Of a stretch of DNA of 64,000 bases, positions 23,507 to 30,826 are shown piece by piece. Position 1 is the first letter of the stretch, and each line of letters opens with the position of its first letter. The notes under the pieces are model-generated. The model was given only the letters and a program-made list of their open reading frames with translations, ran no database searches and was not told where the DNA came from. Origin of the DNA: Streptomyces sp. HmicA12. Lineage in GTDB: Bacteria > Actinomycetota > Actinomycetes > Streptomycetales > Streptomycetaceae. Both the position numbers and the translations under genes were made by a program. The stretch is taken from assembly GCF_000373565.1 (NCBI RefSeq), contig NZ_KB891852.1, positions 1 through 64,000 on the forward strand, written 5' to 3'.

Positions 23507-23557
23507 AGCGGGCCTTTCGGGGAGGGATCGGCCCGCGGCGGCGGGCCGGACGGACGG

Positions 23558-24424
23558 TCAGGAGAACAGGATCTTCCAGGTCAGCGGGCCGGGGATGCCG
23601 TCCGGGTCGCCCTTGAGCTGGGCCTGGGAGAGCTGGAAGGCGCGCACGTTGTCGTGGTCGGCGTCCGTCCACTTGGGGCCCGGGCCGGTCTTGTAGTGCT
23701 TGCCGTAGCCCTTCTTCACGAGCTGCTTGCCCAGGGCGGTGATGTGCGCGTTGTTCTTGCCCGGGCCGAAGAACGAGGCGCCGGGGAACGGCGGCTTCGG
23801 CTTCGGTGCCGGCGTGGTCGGCTTGGGCGTGCTGGGCTTCGGCTCGGTGGGAGTGTCGAGGTCGCCGGTGGCCCACGCCTTGAGAGCCGCCTTGTCCTTG
23901 AAGTTGGCGACGTTCACGTCGGTGCCCTGGATGCCGTACTGGTGGAACAGCCACTGCGCCGTCACGCGCGGCTTCCCGGCCGGGGCGCTCGGGTCCGCGA
24001 TCCAAAGGCCGTCGCCCACGTACGACGTCTTGTCGATGCCCTTCCACGACGAGAGGTTGCAGTACAGGACCACCTTGTGGTCCGGCCGCAGCTTCTTGAC
24101 GGCCTTGATGAACGCGTCCTTCTCGGCGTTCGACGGGTGCTTGCCGGTGCTCGGATCGGTCTCCCAGTCGCAGGCCAGGATGTCGCCCGCCTTGCTGGCG
24201 CAGCGCTCCACGAAGTACTCCGCCTGCGCCTGGACGTTGCCCGCCACCTGGAAGTGGTAGAAGCCGACGACGGCGCCGGCGTCACGCGCCCGCTTCGCCT
24301 GCGCGGCCATCTTCGGGTTGACGTAGTTGGTCGACTGGGTCGCCTTCACGAAGACGAACGACAGGCCCGCGGTGGAGTAGCTGGAGCTCTGATAGGAGCT
24401 GACGTCGATGCCCTTGACGGTCAT
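23558..24424 (-). CDS. Endolysin: GH25 muramidase with peptidoglycan-binding tail
   Basis: 288 aa. N-terminal GH25 lysozyme domain (about 1-195): KGIDVSSYQ, FVFVKATQS, VGFYHFQ, DILACDWETD with the catalytic acids, and WLFHQYG. A Pro/Thr/Lys linker (about 200-225) leads to a C-terminal peptidoglycan-binding module (YGKHYKTGPGPKWTDADHDNVRAFQ, split here as YGKHYKTGPGP then KWTDADHDNVRAFQ). It should cut the glycan backbone of the host wall at lysis. It is unusually far (about 10 kb) from the holin-like genes. A 12-bp hairpin and a copy of the late-gene start motif (24477-24487) lie just upstream. Confidence 0.93.
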   Translation of the reverse strand: MTVKGIDVSSYQSSSYSTAGLSFVFVKATQSTNYVNPKMAAQAKRARDAGAVVGFYHFQVAGNVQAQAEYFVERCASKAGDILACDWETDPSTGKHPSNAEKDAFIKAVKKLRPDHKVVLYCNLSSWKGIDKTSYVGDGLWIADPSAPAGKPRVTAQWLFHQYGIQGTDVNVANFKDKAALKAWATGDLDTPTEPKPSTPKPTTPAPKPKPPFPGASFFGPGKNNAHITALGKQLVKKGYGKHYKTGPGPKWTDADHDNVRAFQLSQAQLKGDPDGIPGPLTWKILFS

Positions 24425-24427
24425 GGT

Positions 24428-24487
24428 GGTGATGCCTCCTCGGTTGGGGAGGCATCACCGTGCAGGGGAGGGGTGCTTAGCGTCGCG
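24428..24487 (-). promoter_or_regulatory. Endolysin leader: late start motif plus hairpin
   Basis: Coding-strand order: CGCGACGCTAAG (24477-24487), then a hairpin with arms GGTGATGCCTCC and GGAGGCATCACC at 24428-24459, ending 3 bases before the ATG at 24424. Such a stem next to the start could block ribosome entry and so delay lysis; that role is inferred. Confidence 0.55.
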
Positions 24488-24521
24488 CCGTGGCTCAGGT
24501 TCCGTCGGCCGGTCCGAGGGG

Positions 24522-25157
24522 TCAGTCGATGACTTCGGCGTCCACGACGCTGCCGTCCTCCAGCTCGGGAGGGTCGGGATACTGCACAGCGAACAACGAC
24601 TCGTTGAGGCGCGCAGCGAGCGCGTCCAGGTCGACGTGTTCCTCGCGGGGCGTGTCCGCGGTGCGCATGCCGGTGATCTCGATGGCGAGCGCAGCGTCCT
24701 TGCCGTAGTGGTGGCGGTGCTGCCGCTCCAGGTACCAGGCGTCCGCGCGCCAGTCCGGCGCGGTGCGGTCCTCGGTGACCTCCTCGACGATCTGCCCGGT
24801 CTCCGGGTCGCGGAACTTGCGGGTGGTGACTTTGGTGACGATCCCGCCGTCGGCGACCCTGCGGATGTTCGCCATGGCGCGGGTGGCGGCCATCGCGCGG
24901 GCGGTACGGACGCGCTCGAACAGGGCGACGTACGGGTCCTCTTCGGGGTCGGGGTCGGCGCCTTCCTCGCGGGCCTCGATCTCCGCGCGGCCGCGCGCCA
25001 TCCACCGTCGGTAGGTGGCGCTCGAGATACCCGCCGCCTCGGCGGCGAGCTCCACGGCGACACCGGTACGGGATGCAGCGATGATGCGGGCCTCGACGTC
25101 CTCGGACAGCAGAGAAGGGCGGCCCGCGGCGGGCCTGCGCTCCTTGCGACGTGACAC
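24522..25157 (-). CDS. HTH phage protein, small-terminase-like
   Basis: 211 aa. N-terminal Hin/homeodomain-like helix-turn-helix (AAGRPSLLSEDVEARIIAAS, then VAVELAAEAAGISSATYRRW), a central helical domain rich in Arg/Ala, and an acidic tail. The fold and length are compatible with a phage small terminase or a DNA-binding regulator; the segment ATYRRWMARGRAEIE is typical of small-terminase-type HTH proteins of actinophages. It lies 11 bp downstream of the ParB-domain gene and is probably co-transcribed with it. The large terminase is not adjacent, so the terminase role is uncertain. Confidence 0.6.
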   Translation of the reverse strand: MSRRKERRPAAGRPSLLSEDVEARIIAASRTGVAVELAAEAAGISSATYRRWMARGRAEIEAREEGADPDPEEDPYVALFERVRTARAMAATRAMANIRRVADGGIVTKVTTRKFRDPETGQIVEEVTEDRTAPDWRADAWYLERQHRHHYGKDAALAIEITGMRTADTPREEHVDLDALAARLNESLFAVQYPDPPELEDGSVVDAEVID

Positions 25158-25168
25158 TGGAAGGCTCC

Positions 25169-25813
25169 TTAGCGTCCGGGCGTGAACGCGTGCCCGCAGT
25201 CAGGGCAGGTGATCAGTCGTGCGCGGCCCTCGTCGTCGGCGCTGAGCCCGCCGTCGTCCAGGCCGCCGTCACCGCCGTCGTCGGGCAGGTGCAGCACGGG
25301 GGCCTGGTCCTCGTTGATGGCGCCGGGCAGCGTCTCCGGGTCGACCTGGCGCAGCAGGTCCTCCAGCTTCTCGTCGGGGATCGCGAGGGAGTCGTACAGG
25401 GCGGCATCTTCGGTGACGATGTCTTCGAGGTACGCGGCCAGGGAGCGCGGCCGCCAACCACCGTCGGCCCCAATCAAGTTGAGCTTGATGTTCAGGGCCT
25501 TCGCCTCGACGTCGCTGCGCGAGGCCCACCCGCGCTGCACGGGCACGAGCCATCCGCCGTCGTGGTCCAGGAGGAGACCGGCGGGGAGCTGCTCGCCGCG
25601 GGCCTGCATCTCGATCAGGGCCTCGCGGCGGCCGTGCCCGCCCAGGATGGTGCCGGTGCGCTCGTCGGCGATGGGCTGGTCCACGAAGCCGTGCGTGCGG
25701 ATGCTCTCGATGATTCGCTCGACCTCGTGCTTCTTCGGATTGCCCAGGGCGGGGTTGAGGTCGGTGAGCGGCACGTAGGTGGTGTAGCGGGGCGCGTGCA
25801 CGGTCTCGGTCAC
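25169..25813 (-). CDS. ParB/Srx-domain DNA-binding protein
   Basis: 214 aa from the GTG at 25813, which has GGAAGGA upstream; a longer frame to 26140 is a leader artefact. Residues ~10-110 form a ParB N-terminal (ParB/Srx nuclease-like) domain: YVPLTDLNPALGNPKKHEVE, then SIRTHGFVDQPIADERTG and ILGGHGRREAL. The GGHGR box corresponds to the CTP/nucleotide-binding motif of ParB. The C-terminus is acidic, with a possible half zinc knuckle (CPDCGHAF) at the very end. It is not part of a parA-parB pair. In phages such proteins often methylate-sense, nick or mark DNA; a role at the nearby GGCGCGCC array is only a hypothesis. Confidence 0.78.
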   Translation of the reverse strand: MTETVHAPRYTTYVPLTDLNPALGNPKKHEVERIIESIRTHGFVDQPIADERTGTILGGHGRREALIEMQARGEQLPAGLLLDHDGGWLVPVQRGWASRSDVEAKALNIKLNLIGADGGWRPRSLAAYLEDIVTEDAALYDSLAIPDEKLEDLLRQVDPETLPGAINEDQAPVLHLPDDGGDGGLDDGGLSADDEGRARLITCPDCGHAFTPGR

Positions 25814-26286
25814 GGTGGTCCTTCCGGCGGCAAAGGGAGTGCCGGCGGCGGGCGTTGCCTGCGAGCCCGCGGACTTCAACCGCGGCGCCCCGCCTCGCAA
25901 GCGGGACATGCCGTCATGGCCGGGCCGCGCCCACCACCGGGCCGGTGCTCGTCCTCGTTCCGGATGGGACGCGCCCCGGGGCCCTGCCCGTACGGCGACG
26001 TCACCGAGCGAACAGGGCCACGCGGAACGTAGGGGCCGCCAGGTGTTTGTGTCGCACGGTTCTTCCGTGCGCGGCCGCAGAAGACGCCAGTTGGGTTGCC
26101 CCTCGACGCACGCCGTGACGTGTGCTGTACTATTCGGCAACGGCTGGGAGAGCGACCCAGCTACCTGAGCCTAGATGTAACGGATCTGATCTTCCGCCCG
26201 TACCTATGGGTGACGCCCGTTGCGCTCCGCTCAGGAAACGACCTGAAAAGCCCTGGGCAGAGCCCTCGGGTGAGAAAGGACCCACG
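25814..26286. promoter_or_regulatory. Divergent control region between late/minus and early/plus genes
   Basis: 473 bp. On the minus side it holds a copy of the late start motif (26047-26056, TTGTGTCGCA on the plus strand) overlapping a hairpin CGCACGG-TTCTT-CCGTGCG (26053-26071). On the plus side GTGACGTGTGCTGTACTATTC is followed by GCTGGGAGAGCGACCCAGC (26143-26161), the AGAGCGA-loop leader, and then ACCTGAG and a GAAAGGA ribosome site before the ATG at 26287. This is probably the switch from which the early operon is transcribed. No gene is evident inside. Confidence 0.55.
26143..26161 (+). promoter_or_regulatory. AGAGCGA-loop leader hairpin of the early operon
   Basis: Stem GCTGGG/CCCAGC with the 7-base loop AGAGCGA, 10 bases downstream of TGTACTATTC. 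The sequence from GTGACG to the loop aligns with the leader at 20083-20125 on the other strand. Confidence 0.6.
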
Positions 26287-26892
26287 ATGTCGCACGACGC
26301 CGCTGAGCAGCCCCAGCCCGACATGTCCCTGGGGGATGTCGCGCTGCTGTCGGCCTTCGCGAAGCTGTTCAAGGACCACGTGGTGCCCGCGATCGACAAG
26401 AAGATCGCCGCCGTCAAGACCCCGCTCCTCGCCGCGTACGACGACCCGGAGCGCGGCACCAAGTCCATCGACGTGAAGGTCAACGGCGTCGCCGTCGCCA
26501 CGCAGACCGTCAGCGTCTCCCGAGACAAGTACGACGTCGCCGACGACGACAAGTTCAACGAGTTCGCCGAGGAGTGCGGCGAGGCCGAGGTCATCATCCA
26601 GGCCCGCCCCTCCTTCCGTGAGGCGATGATCAAGCGCGCCAAGTTCGACAAGGAGACCGGCCAGATCGTCGACAAGCTGACCGGCCAGGTCATCCCCGGC
26701 ATGGTCCGTATCCCCGGCGGTAAGCCCACCGGCAGCGTCTCCTTGACCTGGAAAGACGGCGGCAAAGAAGCCGTAGTCGACGCGTACCACTCGGGTCAGC
26801 TCCACAGCCTGCTCAGCGGCGTGCCCATGCTGCCCGCCCCGCCCGGCGCCGAGCCGCATGGCGCCGAGGTCGACGAGAGCCCCGAGCAGTAG
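26287..26892 (+). CDS. Phage early protein of unknown function
   Basis: 201 aa, ATG preceded by GAAAGGACC. It is first in the early plus-strand block, before the replication genes. The N-terminus has a Lys-rich helix (FAKLFKDHVVPAIDKKIAAV), followed by a beta-rich segment (KSIDVKVNGVAVATQTVSVS) and an acidic middle; the end is a flexible Pro/Glu tail. No catalytic motif or named family was recognised. Position and charge suggest a DNA-metabolism accessory protein, perhaps a nuclease inhibitor or recombination partner of the Sak4-like ATPase. Confidence 0.7.
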   Translation: MSHDAAEQPQPDMSLGDVALLSAFAKLFKDHVVPAIDKKIAAVKTPLLAAYDDPERGTKSIDVKVNGVAVATQTVSVSRDKYDVADDDKFNEFAEECGEAEVIIQARPSFREAMIKRAKFDKETGQIVDKLTGQVIPGMVRIPGGKPTGSVSLTWKDGGKEAVVDAYHSGQLHSLLSGVPMLPAPPGAEPHGAEVDESPEQ

Positions 26893-26972
26893 CCACCCCG
26901 ACGCGTCGCACCACGGCCCGGCCGCTGCACTCCACGGCGGCGCCGGGCCCCCTTCCCGAAGGACTCACGCAC

Positions 26973-27263
26973 TTGTCCACCGCCATCGCCATCAAACCGG
27001 CACTTGCCAACGGCATCTCCGATCGCGCCTTCAAAGTCTTCTGCGTCCTCGTCCTGAGCAGCGACGGCGAATGGGTCCGCGTCCAAGACGTCGCCGAAGA
27101 CTGCAACCTGACCAACCACCAGGTCCGTGCGCCGCTCGCAGCGCTGCGCAAGGCCCGCATGGTCGAGTCCCGCCGCGTCTACGAGCAGGGCTCCCAGGGG
27201 CGCCCCACGTGGCACACCCACTTCCGTCTCGCCCCGGCGACGAACAGCGAGGCTGCCGCATGA
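26973..27263 (+). CDS. Winged-helix replication accessory protein
   Basis: 96 aa from a TTG with GAAGGA eight bases upstream. The sequence GISDRAFKVFCVLVLSSDGE and VQDVAEDCNLTNHQVRAPLA followed by LRKARMVESRRVYEQG reads as a single winged-helix domain of the type found at the N-terminus of plasmid and phage replication initiators. It overlaps the next gene by 4 bp (ATGA), so the two are probably translated together and may bind origin DNA jointly. Confidence 0.7.
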   Translation: MSTAIAIKPALANGISDRAFKVFCVLVLSSDGEWVRVQDVAEDCNLTNHQVRAPLAALRKARMVESRRVYEQGSQGRPTWHTHFRLAPATNSEAAA

Positions 27264-28258
27264 CCCGCCTGAGCCGCCGTGACGGCACCCGAGTCAACCA
27301 GCGGATCTACACCGTCCCGATCGAGTCCGACACGGCCAACGACGACAAGATCAGCTACCGCGCCCTCGGCCTCCTGGTCCACATGCTCAACAAGCCCGCG
27401 GACTGGCAGATGCGGTCCGAGCAACTGTCCAAGGGTAAGAAGCGTGAGGGCCGCGACGCCGTAAGGAAGGTCCTGCACGAACTGGCGGCGGCCGGGTACT
27501 ACCGGCTCGAACGCCGAAGATTCCGAGACGGCACGACCGCCATGGGCACCGCGATCAGCTTCTACCCCGTCAAGCAGTGGGCGCAGGACTACGTCACCTT
27601 CGGGCAGAAGCTCGACGTGCCCGTCGTCGAACAGGAAGACGGCACCTTCCTAGTCCGCTACCCCGACAACACCCTCGGCTCGGACGGGTTCGCCCCCGGC
27701 CAGATGGAGGAGCAGGAGCCCGACGCCGAGCCCTCCCAGGAGGAAGCGCCGGAGCCGAAGCCGACACGGAAGACGCCGCCGGCCGCCGCCCGGTCCGCCC
27801 GCAAGAAGAAGGCCGCCGCCAACACGGACAGTGCGCCGGACGCAGCCGCCGAGGACAAGGCGACCGAGGGCGAAGCGAAGAAGAAGACGCCCGCCCAAGA
27901 GGTCGCCACCTGGTACTACGAGCACGCCACCAAGCACCTGGGCCCGTACGCGGGAGCCAAGAAGTCCGGCTGGTACTTCGGTCTCCTCAAGCTCAGCGAA
28001 CAGGCCATAGAGGCCGGATACACGAAGCAGCAGATCGCCAAGGCGTTCCAGCGCACCGGTATCCACTTCCCGACCGCGCACCAGTTCCAGCGGGCGCTGA
28101 GCGACGAGCGAAACAACAAGCCCATGCCCAGCCAGTACGGAGGACGTCCCGCCCCGTACAGCGACGCGGAGACCTGGGGCACACCCGGCCCCGGCGCCCC
28201 GCCCACGTCCACGCCCGACGCCCCCGACGACGCCGTGTTCGGCATCGACCCCGCCTAG
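27260..28258 (+). CDS. DnaD/replisome-organiser-like replication protein
   Basis: 332 aa. N-terminal winged helix (about 20-90: YRALGLLVHMLNKPADWQMR, GRDAVRKVLHELAAAGYYRL), a linker rich in Glu/Pro/Lys/Ala (about 150-215), and a C-terminal helical domain (about 215-290: VATWYYEHATKHLGPYAG, AIEAGYTKQQIAKAFQRTGI) similar in character to DnaD-type domains. The gene sits directly before a DnaC-like ATPase, the classic initiator plus helicase-loader pair of siphophages. It probably binds the phage origin and recruits the loader. Confidence 0.75.
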   Translation: MTRLSRRDGTRVNQRIYTVPIESDTANDDKISYRALGLLVHMLNKPADWQMRSEQLSKGKKREGRDAVRKVLHELAAAGYYRLERRRFRDGTTAMGTAISFYPVKQWAQDYVTFGQKLDVPVVEQEDGTFLVRYPDNTLGSDGFAPGQMEEQEPDAEPSQEEAPEPKPTRKTPPAAARSARKKKAAANTDSAPDAAAEDKATEGEAKKKTPAQEVATWYYEHATKHLGPYAGAKKSGWYFGLLKLSEQAIEAGYTKQQIAKAFQRTGIHFPTAHQFQRALSDERNNKPMPSQYGGRPAPYSDAETWGTPGPGAPPTSTPDAPDDAVFGIDPA

Positions 28259-28276
28259 CACGAAGGAGAACGAGCG

Positions 28277-29074
28277 GTGAGCACCTTGGCAGCCGAGCGC
28301 ATCGTTCCCGGCCGAGAGCCGAAGCAACTGTTCGAGGTCACCGACAGGTTGCTCGCCGCGCTCAAGCGGGGCGGCGCGGACCTTTCCCAGCTCGGCGTTC
28401 CCGCACCTGCGGACGACGAGGGCGTGGAACTGTGGGAGGACGTGTCCGTGCCGCAGGCCCACGCCCGCACCCTGGCCTGGACGAACAGCATGAAGCGCGC
28501 CTCGTACGACGACTACCTGCGGTTCCGGTTCGAGCACCTCGACGACTACCAGCAGCCGCGTTCCCTGGCCGGATGGCTCGACTCCCTGGTGGAGGCGAAG
28601 CGGAAGAAGGCCCGCCCCTCGACGATGCACTTCATCATGACGGGCAACATCGGATCGGGTAAGACGACGTCGCTCGCCGCGCTGGGCAACGAGTCCGCCG
28701 AGCGCGGCCTGCTCGTGCGGCTCGTCCAGCACTCTACCTACCTGGCGTGGCGGCGCCCGGACGGAGCGCCGGACGACCTGAGCACCGACGCGGTCCGCAG
28801 GCGTCACGTCCTGGACCCCGACCTGCTCATCGTCGACGAGCTGTGCGGCGAGATGGACGGCGTCCAGACCGAGTTCGTGCGCCGCGAGACCACCGACCTG
28901 GTCGGCTCCCGACTCGCGGCCGGACGGCCCACCGCGTTCTCCACGAACCTGCGCCGAGACGGCATCGCCGCCATTCTCGGCGAGCGGCTGCTGTCGCGGA
29001 TCGAGGACCGCGCCTATCTGGCGAAGGTCGTCGGCCCCGACCGGCGCGCCCCCAAGAAGGCTCTCGACTGGTGA
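28277..29074 (+). CDS. DnaC-like helicase loader ATPase
   Basis: 265 aa from a GTG with GAAGGAG upstream. AAA+ core with Walker A TGNIGSGKTTS (about residue 122) and Walker B LLIVDELCGE (about 187), sensor-1 region FSTNLRR and an arginine in ERLLSRIEDR. It resembles the DnaC/IstB-type ATPases that load replicative helicase. Together with the two upstream genes it forms the phage replication module; no phage helicase or polymerase is seen, so host replication enzymes are probably recruited. Confidence 0.82.
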   Translation: MSTLAAERIVPGREPKQLFEVTDRLLAALKRGGADLSQLGVPAPADDEGVELWEDVSVPQAHARTLAWTNSMKRASYDDYLRFRFEHLDDYQQPRSLAGWLDSLVEAKRKKARPSTMHFIMTGNIGSGKTTSLAALGNESAERGLLVRLVQHSTYLAWRRPDGAPDDLSTDAVRRRHVLDPDLLIVDELCGEMDGVQTEFVRRETTDLVGSRLAAGRPTAFSTNLRRDGIAAILGERLLSRIEDRAYLAKVVGPDRRAPKKALDW

Positions 29075-29140
29075 AAGCCGCCCGCCCGGCCCCGTGTTGA
29101 CCGGTCGGGCGGAATGCGGGGCAGCGCTGGAGGCGGAGGA

Positions 29141-29214
29141 CCCTATATCGTTTGGGCAGCCCGAGGACCGACGAGCGTAGGCCCTCGGGGAGACCTGAAC
29201 GAAAGGGACGTGTC
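29141..29214 (+). promoter_or_regulatory. Early-type leader before the DUF2637-like gene
   Basis: CCCTATATCG (29141-29150) is followed by a longer hairpin, GCCCGAGG at 29159 pairing with CCCTCGGGG at 29182-29190, and then GACCTGAACGAAAGGG leading to the TTG at 29215. The tail GACCTGAAC-GAAAGG is shared with the leader at 30782-30826 and weakly with the xis leader. Confidence 0.5.
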
Positions 29215-30216
29215 TTGCCGAAGCTGCCTACCCTCCGTGCCATCACCCAGGGCGAGCGAGAGCTGCGCGATTGGCACCGCAATCTGCGTATCGGAGCCGC
29301 GGCCGCGGGCTTCGGAATGATGCTCGCCTCCCTATACCAGCTCCATTGGGCCGGAACGCTGATCGGGTTCCCCACCTTCGCGGCCGCCGCCATGGCCGGA
29401 TCCCTCGAACTGCTGTTGGCGTTCAACGCCGGGGCGGTCACCTCGATCCGCCGGCGCGGAGACAACGGTCGTGAGGGCGGCTACTACTGGTCGCTGTGGT
29501 GCATCTTCGCGTTCCTGCTGTGCATCTCGATCGCGGCGAACGTGGGGCACTGCGTGGTCGCACTGTCGGAGTGGTTCGCCACCGGCGGGGCACCCGAGCT
29601 GATGAACGCGCACAAGGAGTACGTGTACGTCGTCGGCGGGGCCGTCGCCGCGATGGTGCCGCTCGGCGGCAGCTTCGGCCTGCACATCTCCGGTTTCGTC
29701 CGCGCGCGCGGCGCGGGATCGGACTGGGTCGACGCAGACGGGACCGGCGCGCTGCTCGATGCGGCCGCGCCCGCTCCCGTCCAGGCCGCCGCGCCTGCGC
29801 GGAAACCCGCGCCGCAGCCGCGCCCCGCGGCCAAGGTCCCCGGGCCCGCCCCGAAGAAGGTCAGCCTCGTCAAGGCCGCGGCGAACCCTGTCCCCGTCCC
29901 CGCCGAGACTCCCCGCCCGCATCCGGCGCCGGAGGAGACCCCGCAGATTGAGCCCGTGGAGGTCGTCACCGAGGAGGAGCTGTACGCCCTCTACAAGGCG
30001 GCGAAGGATGCGGGGGAGGGGCACCGGTTCGGGCCGCGCGGCGACCTGAACGCCTCTCAGCTCGGTCGCCGTCTGGGGCAGTCGCCGCAGAACGGCCGCA
30101 AGAACGTCGGGCCGCGCTTCGAGTCCCGCTACGAGGCGGAGAAGCTGGAGGAGGGCGGCGCGGGCATCGACATCGAGGGGCTTGCAGCCAATAGCGGGGC
30201 CACTCAGGCATCCTGA
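29215..30216 (+). CDS. DUF2637/SpdB-like membrane protein
   Basis: 333 aa from the TTG at 29215, the only start near the GAAAGGG ribosome site. About four membrane segments lie between residues ~25 and 165 (GAAAAGFGMMLASLY, FPTFAAAAMAGSLELLLAF, LWCIFAFLLCISIAANVG, VYVVGGAVAAMVPLGG). They are followed by an Ala/Pro-rich stalk and a C-terminal HTH-like segment (LNASQLGRRLGQSPQNGRKN). This layout is typical of DUF2637 proteins, which are common on Streptomyces conjugative plasmids and ICEs (SpdB spread proteins). In a phage early operon its role is unclear; it could affect replication placement or superinfection. Confidence 0.72.
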   Translation: MPKLPTLRAITQGERELRDWHRNLRIGAAAAGFGMMLASLYQLHWAGTLIGFPTFAAAAMAGSLELLLAFNAGAVTSIRRRGDNGREGGYYWSLWCIFAFLLCISIAANVGHCVVALSEWFATGGAPELMNAHKEYVYVVGGAVAAMVPLGGSFGLHISGFVRARGAGSDWVDADGTGALLDAAAPAPVQAAAPARKPAPQPRPAAKVPGPAPKKVSLVKAAANPVPVPAETPRPHPAPEETPQIEPVEVVTEEELYALYKAAKDAGEGHRFGPRGDLNASQLGRRLGQSPQNGRKNVGPRFESRYEAEKLEEGGAGIDIEGLAANSGATQAS

Positions 30217-30239
30217 CGTTCCGCACCTGCACGGTACTC

Positions 30240-30271
30240 GCGGCGGGCGCTCCCATGGGGGCGCCCGCCGC
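30240..30271 (+). terminator. Strong hairpin after the DUF2637-like gene
   Basis: Arms GCGGCGGGCGC and GCGCCCGCCGC with a 10-base loop, 24 bases after the stop at 30216. It may terminate transcription or control the next gene, whose start lies 23 bases downstream. Confidence 0.7.
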
Positions 30272-30293
30272 AGTCACGATCGGACCCCTTTCC

Positions 30294-30707
30294 ATGACCC
30301 CCGAGAACCTGGCCCGTCTCGCTTCCGCCCGCGCGCACCGTGATCTGTCGGACCTTGCCCGGCAAGGCGTTGGCGCCATCAGCGAGACAGCCACCCCTGC
30401 GGAACGGATCGCTGCAGCCCGCCATCTGCGGGTGATGGTGAACGAGCTCGTCGACCTGGTCGTGCTCGGCGAGGCCCTGGGCGGCGCCTCGTGGGAGGAG
30501 ATCAGCCAGGCGCTGAAGCGGCGCGACCCGGGCACGGTCGAGGGCGAGTACGAGGAAGCGGTGGCCGAGTGGAAGGCGGCGCCGGCATCGGCGTACGAGG
30601 GCGCCGAGGGGGACGCGCGCGACCTGGACGCCTGGTACCGGCGGCACCGCGAGGACTTCGATCCGGCCGCCGAAAGTCCGGTGTCTGATCTGCTCCGCGA
30701 GGGTTGA
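30294..30707 (+). CDS. Small acidic HTH-like phage protein
   Basis: 137 aa from the ATG at 30294; an in-frame ATG at 30255 lies in the loop of the upstream hairpin and is unlikely. The segment LVDLVVLGEALGGASWEEIS followed by QALKRRDPGTVEGEYEEAV looks like a sigma-region-4-like helix-turn-helix found in many small actinobacterial plasmid and phage proteins. The C-terminus is acidic. No specific function assigned. The ribosome site is weak, so expression may depend on the hairpin. Confidence 0.6.
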   Translation: MTPENLARLASARAHRDLSDLARQGVGAISETATPAERIAAARHLRVMVNELVDLVVLGEALGGASWEEISQALKRRDPGTVEGEYEEAVAEWKAAPASAYEGAEGDARDLDAWYRRHREDFDPAAESPVSDLLREG

Positions 30708-30720
30708 GACCAGCCCCTGA

Positions 30721-30826
30721 CAGGCTAAGATATTACAGCGCACGTCAGGACGCGAAGCTAAGGGCCTGACAGGCGCAGCATCCGGGAGAGCGACCCGGAA
30801 GACCTGAACTGAAAGGCCCCCGTTCC
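30721..30826 (+). promoter_or_regulatory. Early-type leader of the Sak4-like gene
   Basis: GATATTAC (30729) is a -10-like sequence; CGCGAAGCTAAG at 30751 resembles the late start motif. The hairpin CCGGGAGAGCGACCCGG (30782-30798) has the AGAGCGA loop, then GACCTGAACTGAAAGG leads to the GTG at 30827. Confidence 0.55.

Noticed and set aside
25814..26140. Extension of the ParB-domain gene to an upstream start at 26140
   Set aside because: The extra residues are low-complexity and cross a hairpin and motif copy; GGAAGGA sits just before the GTG at 25813.
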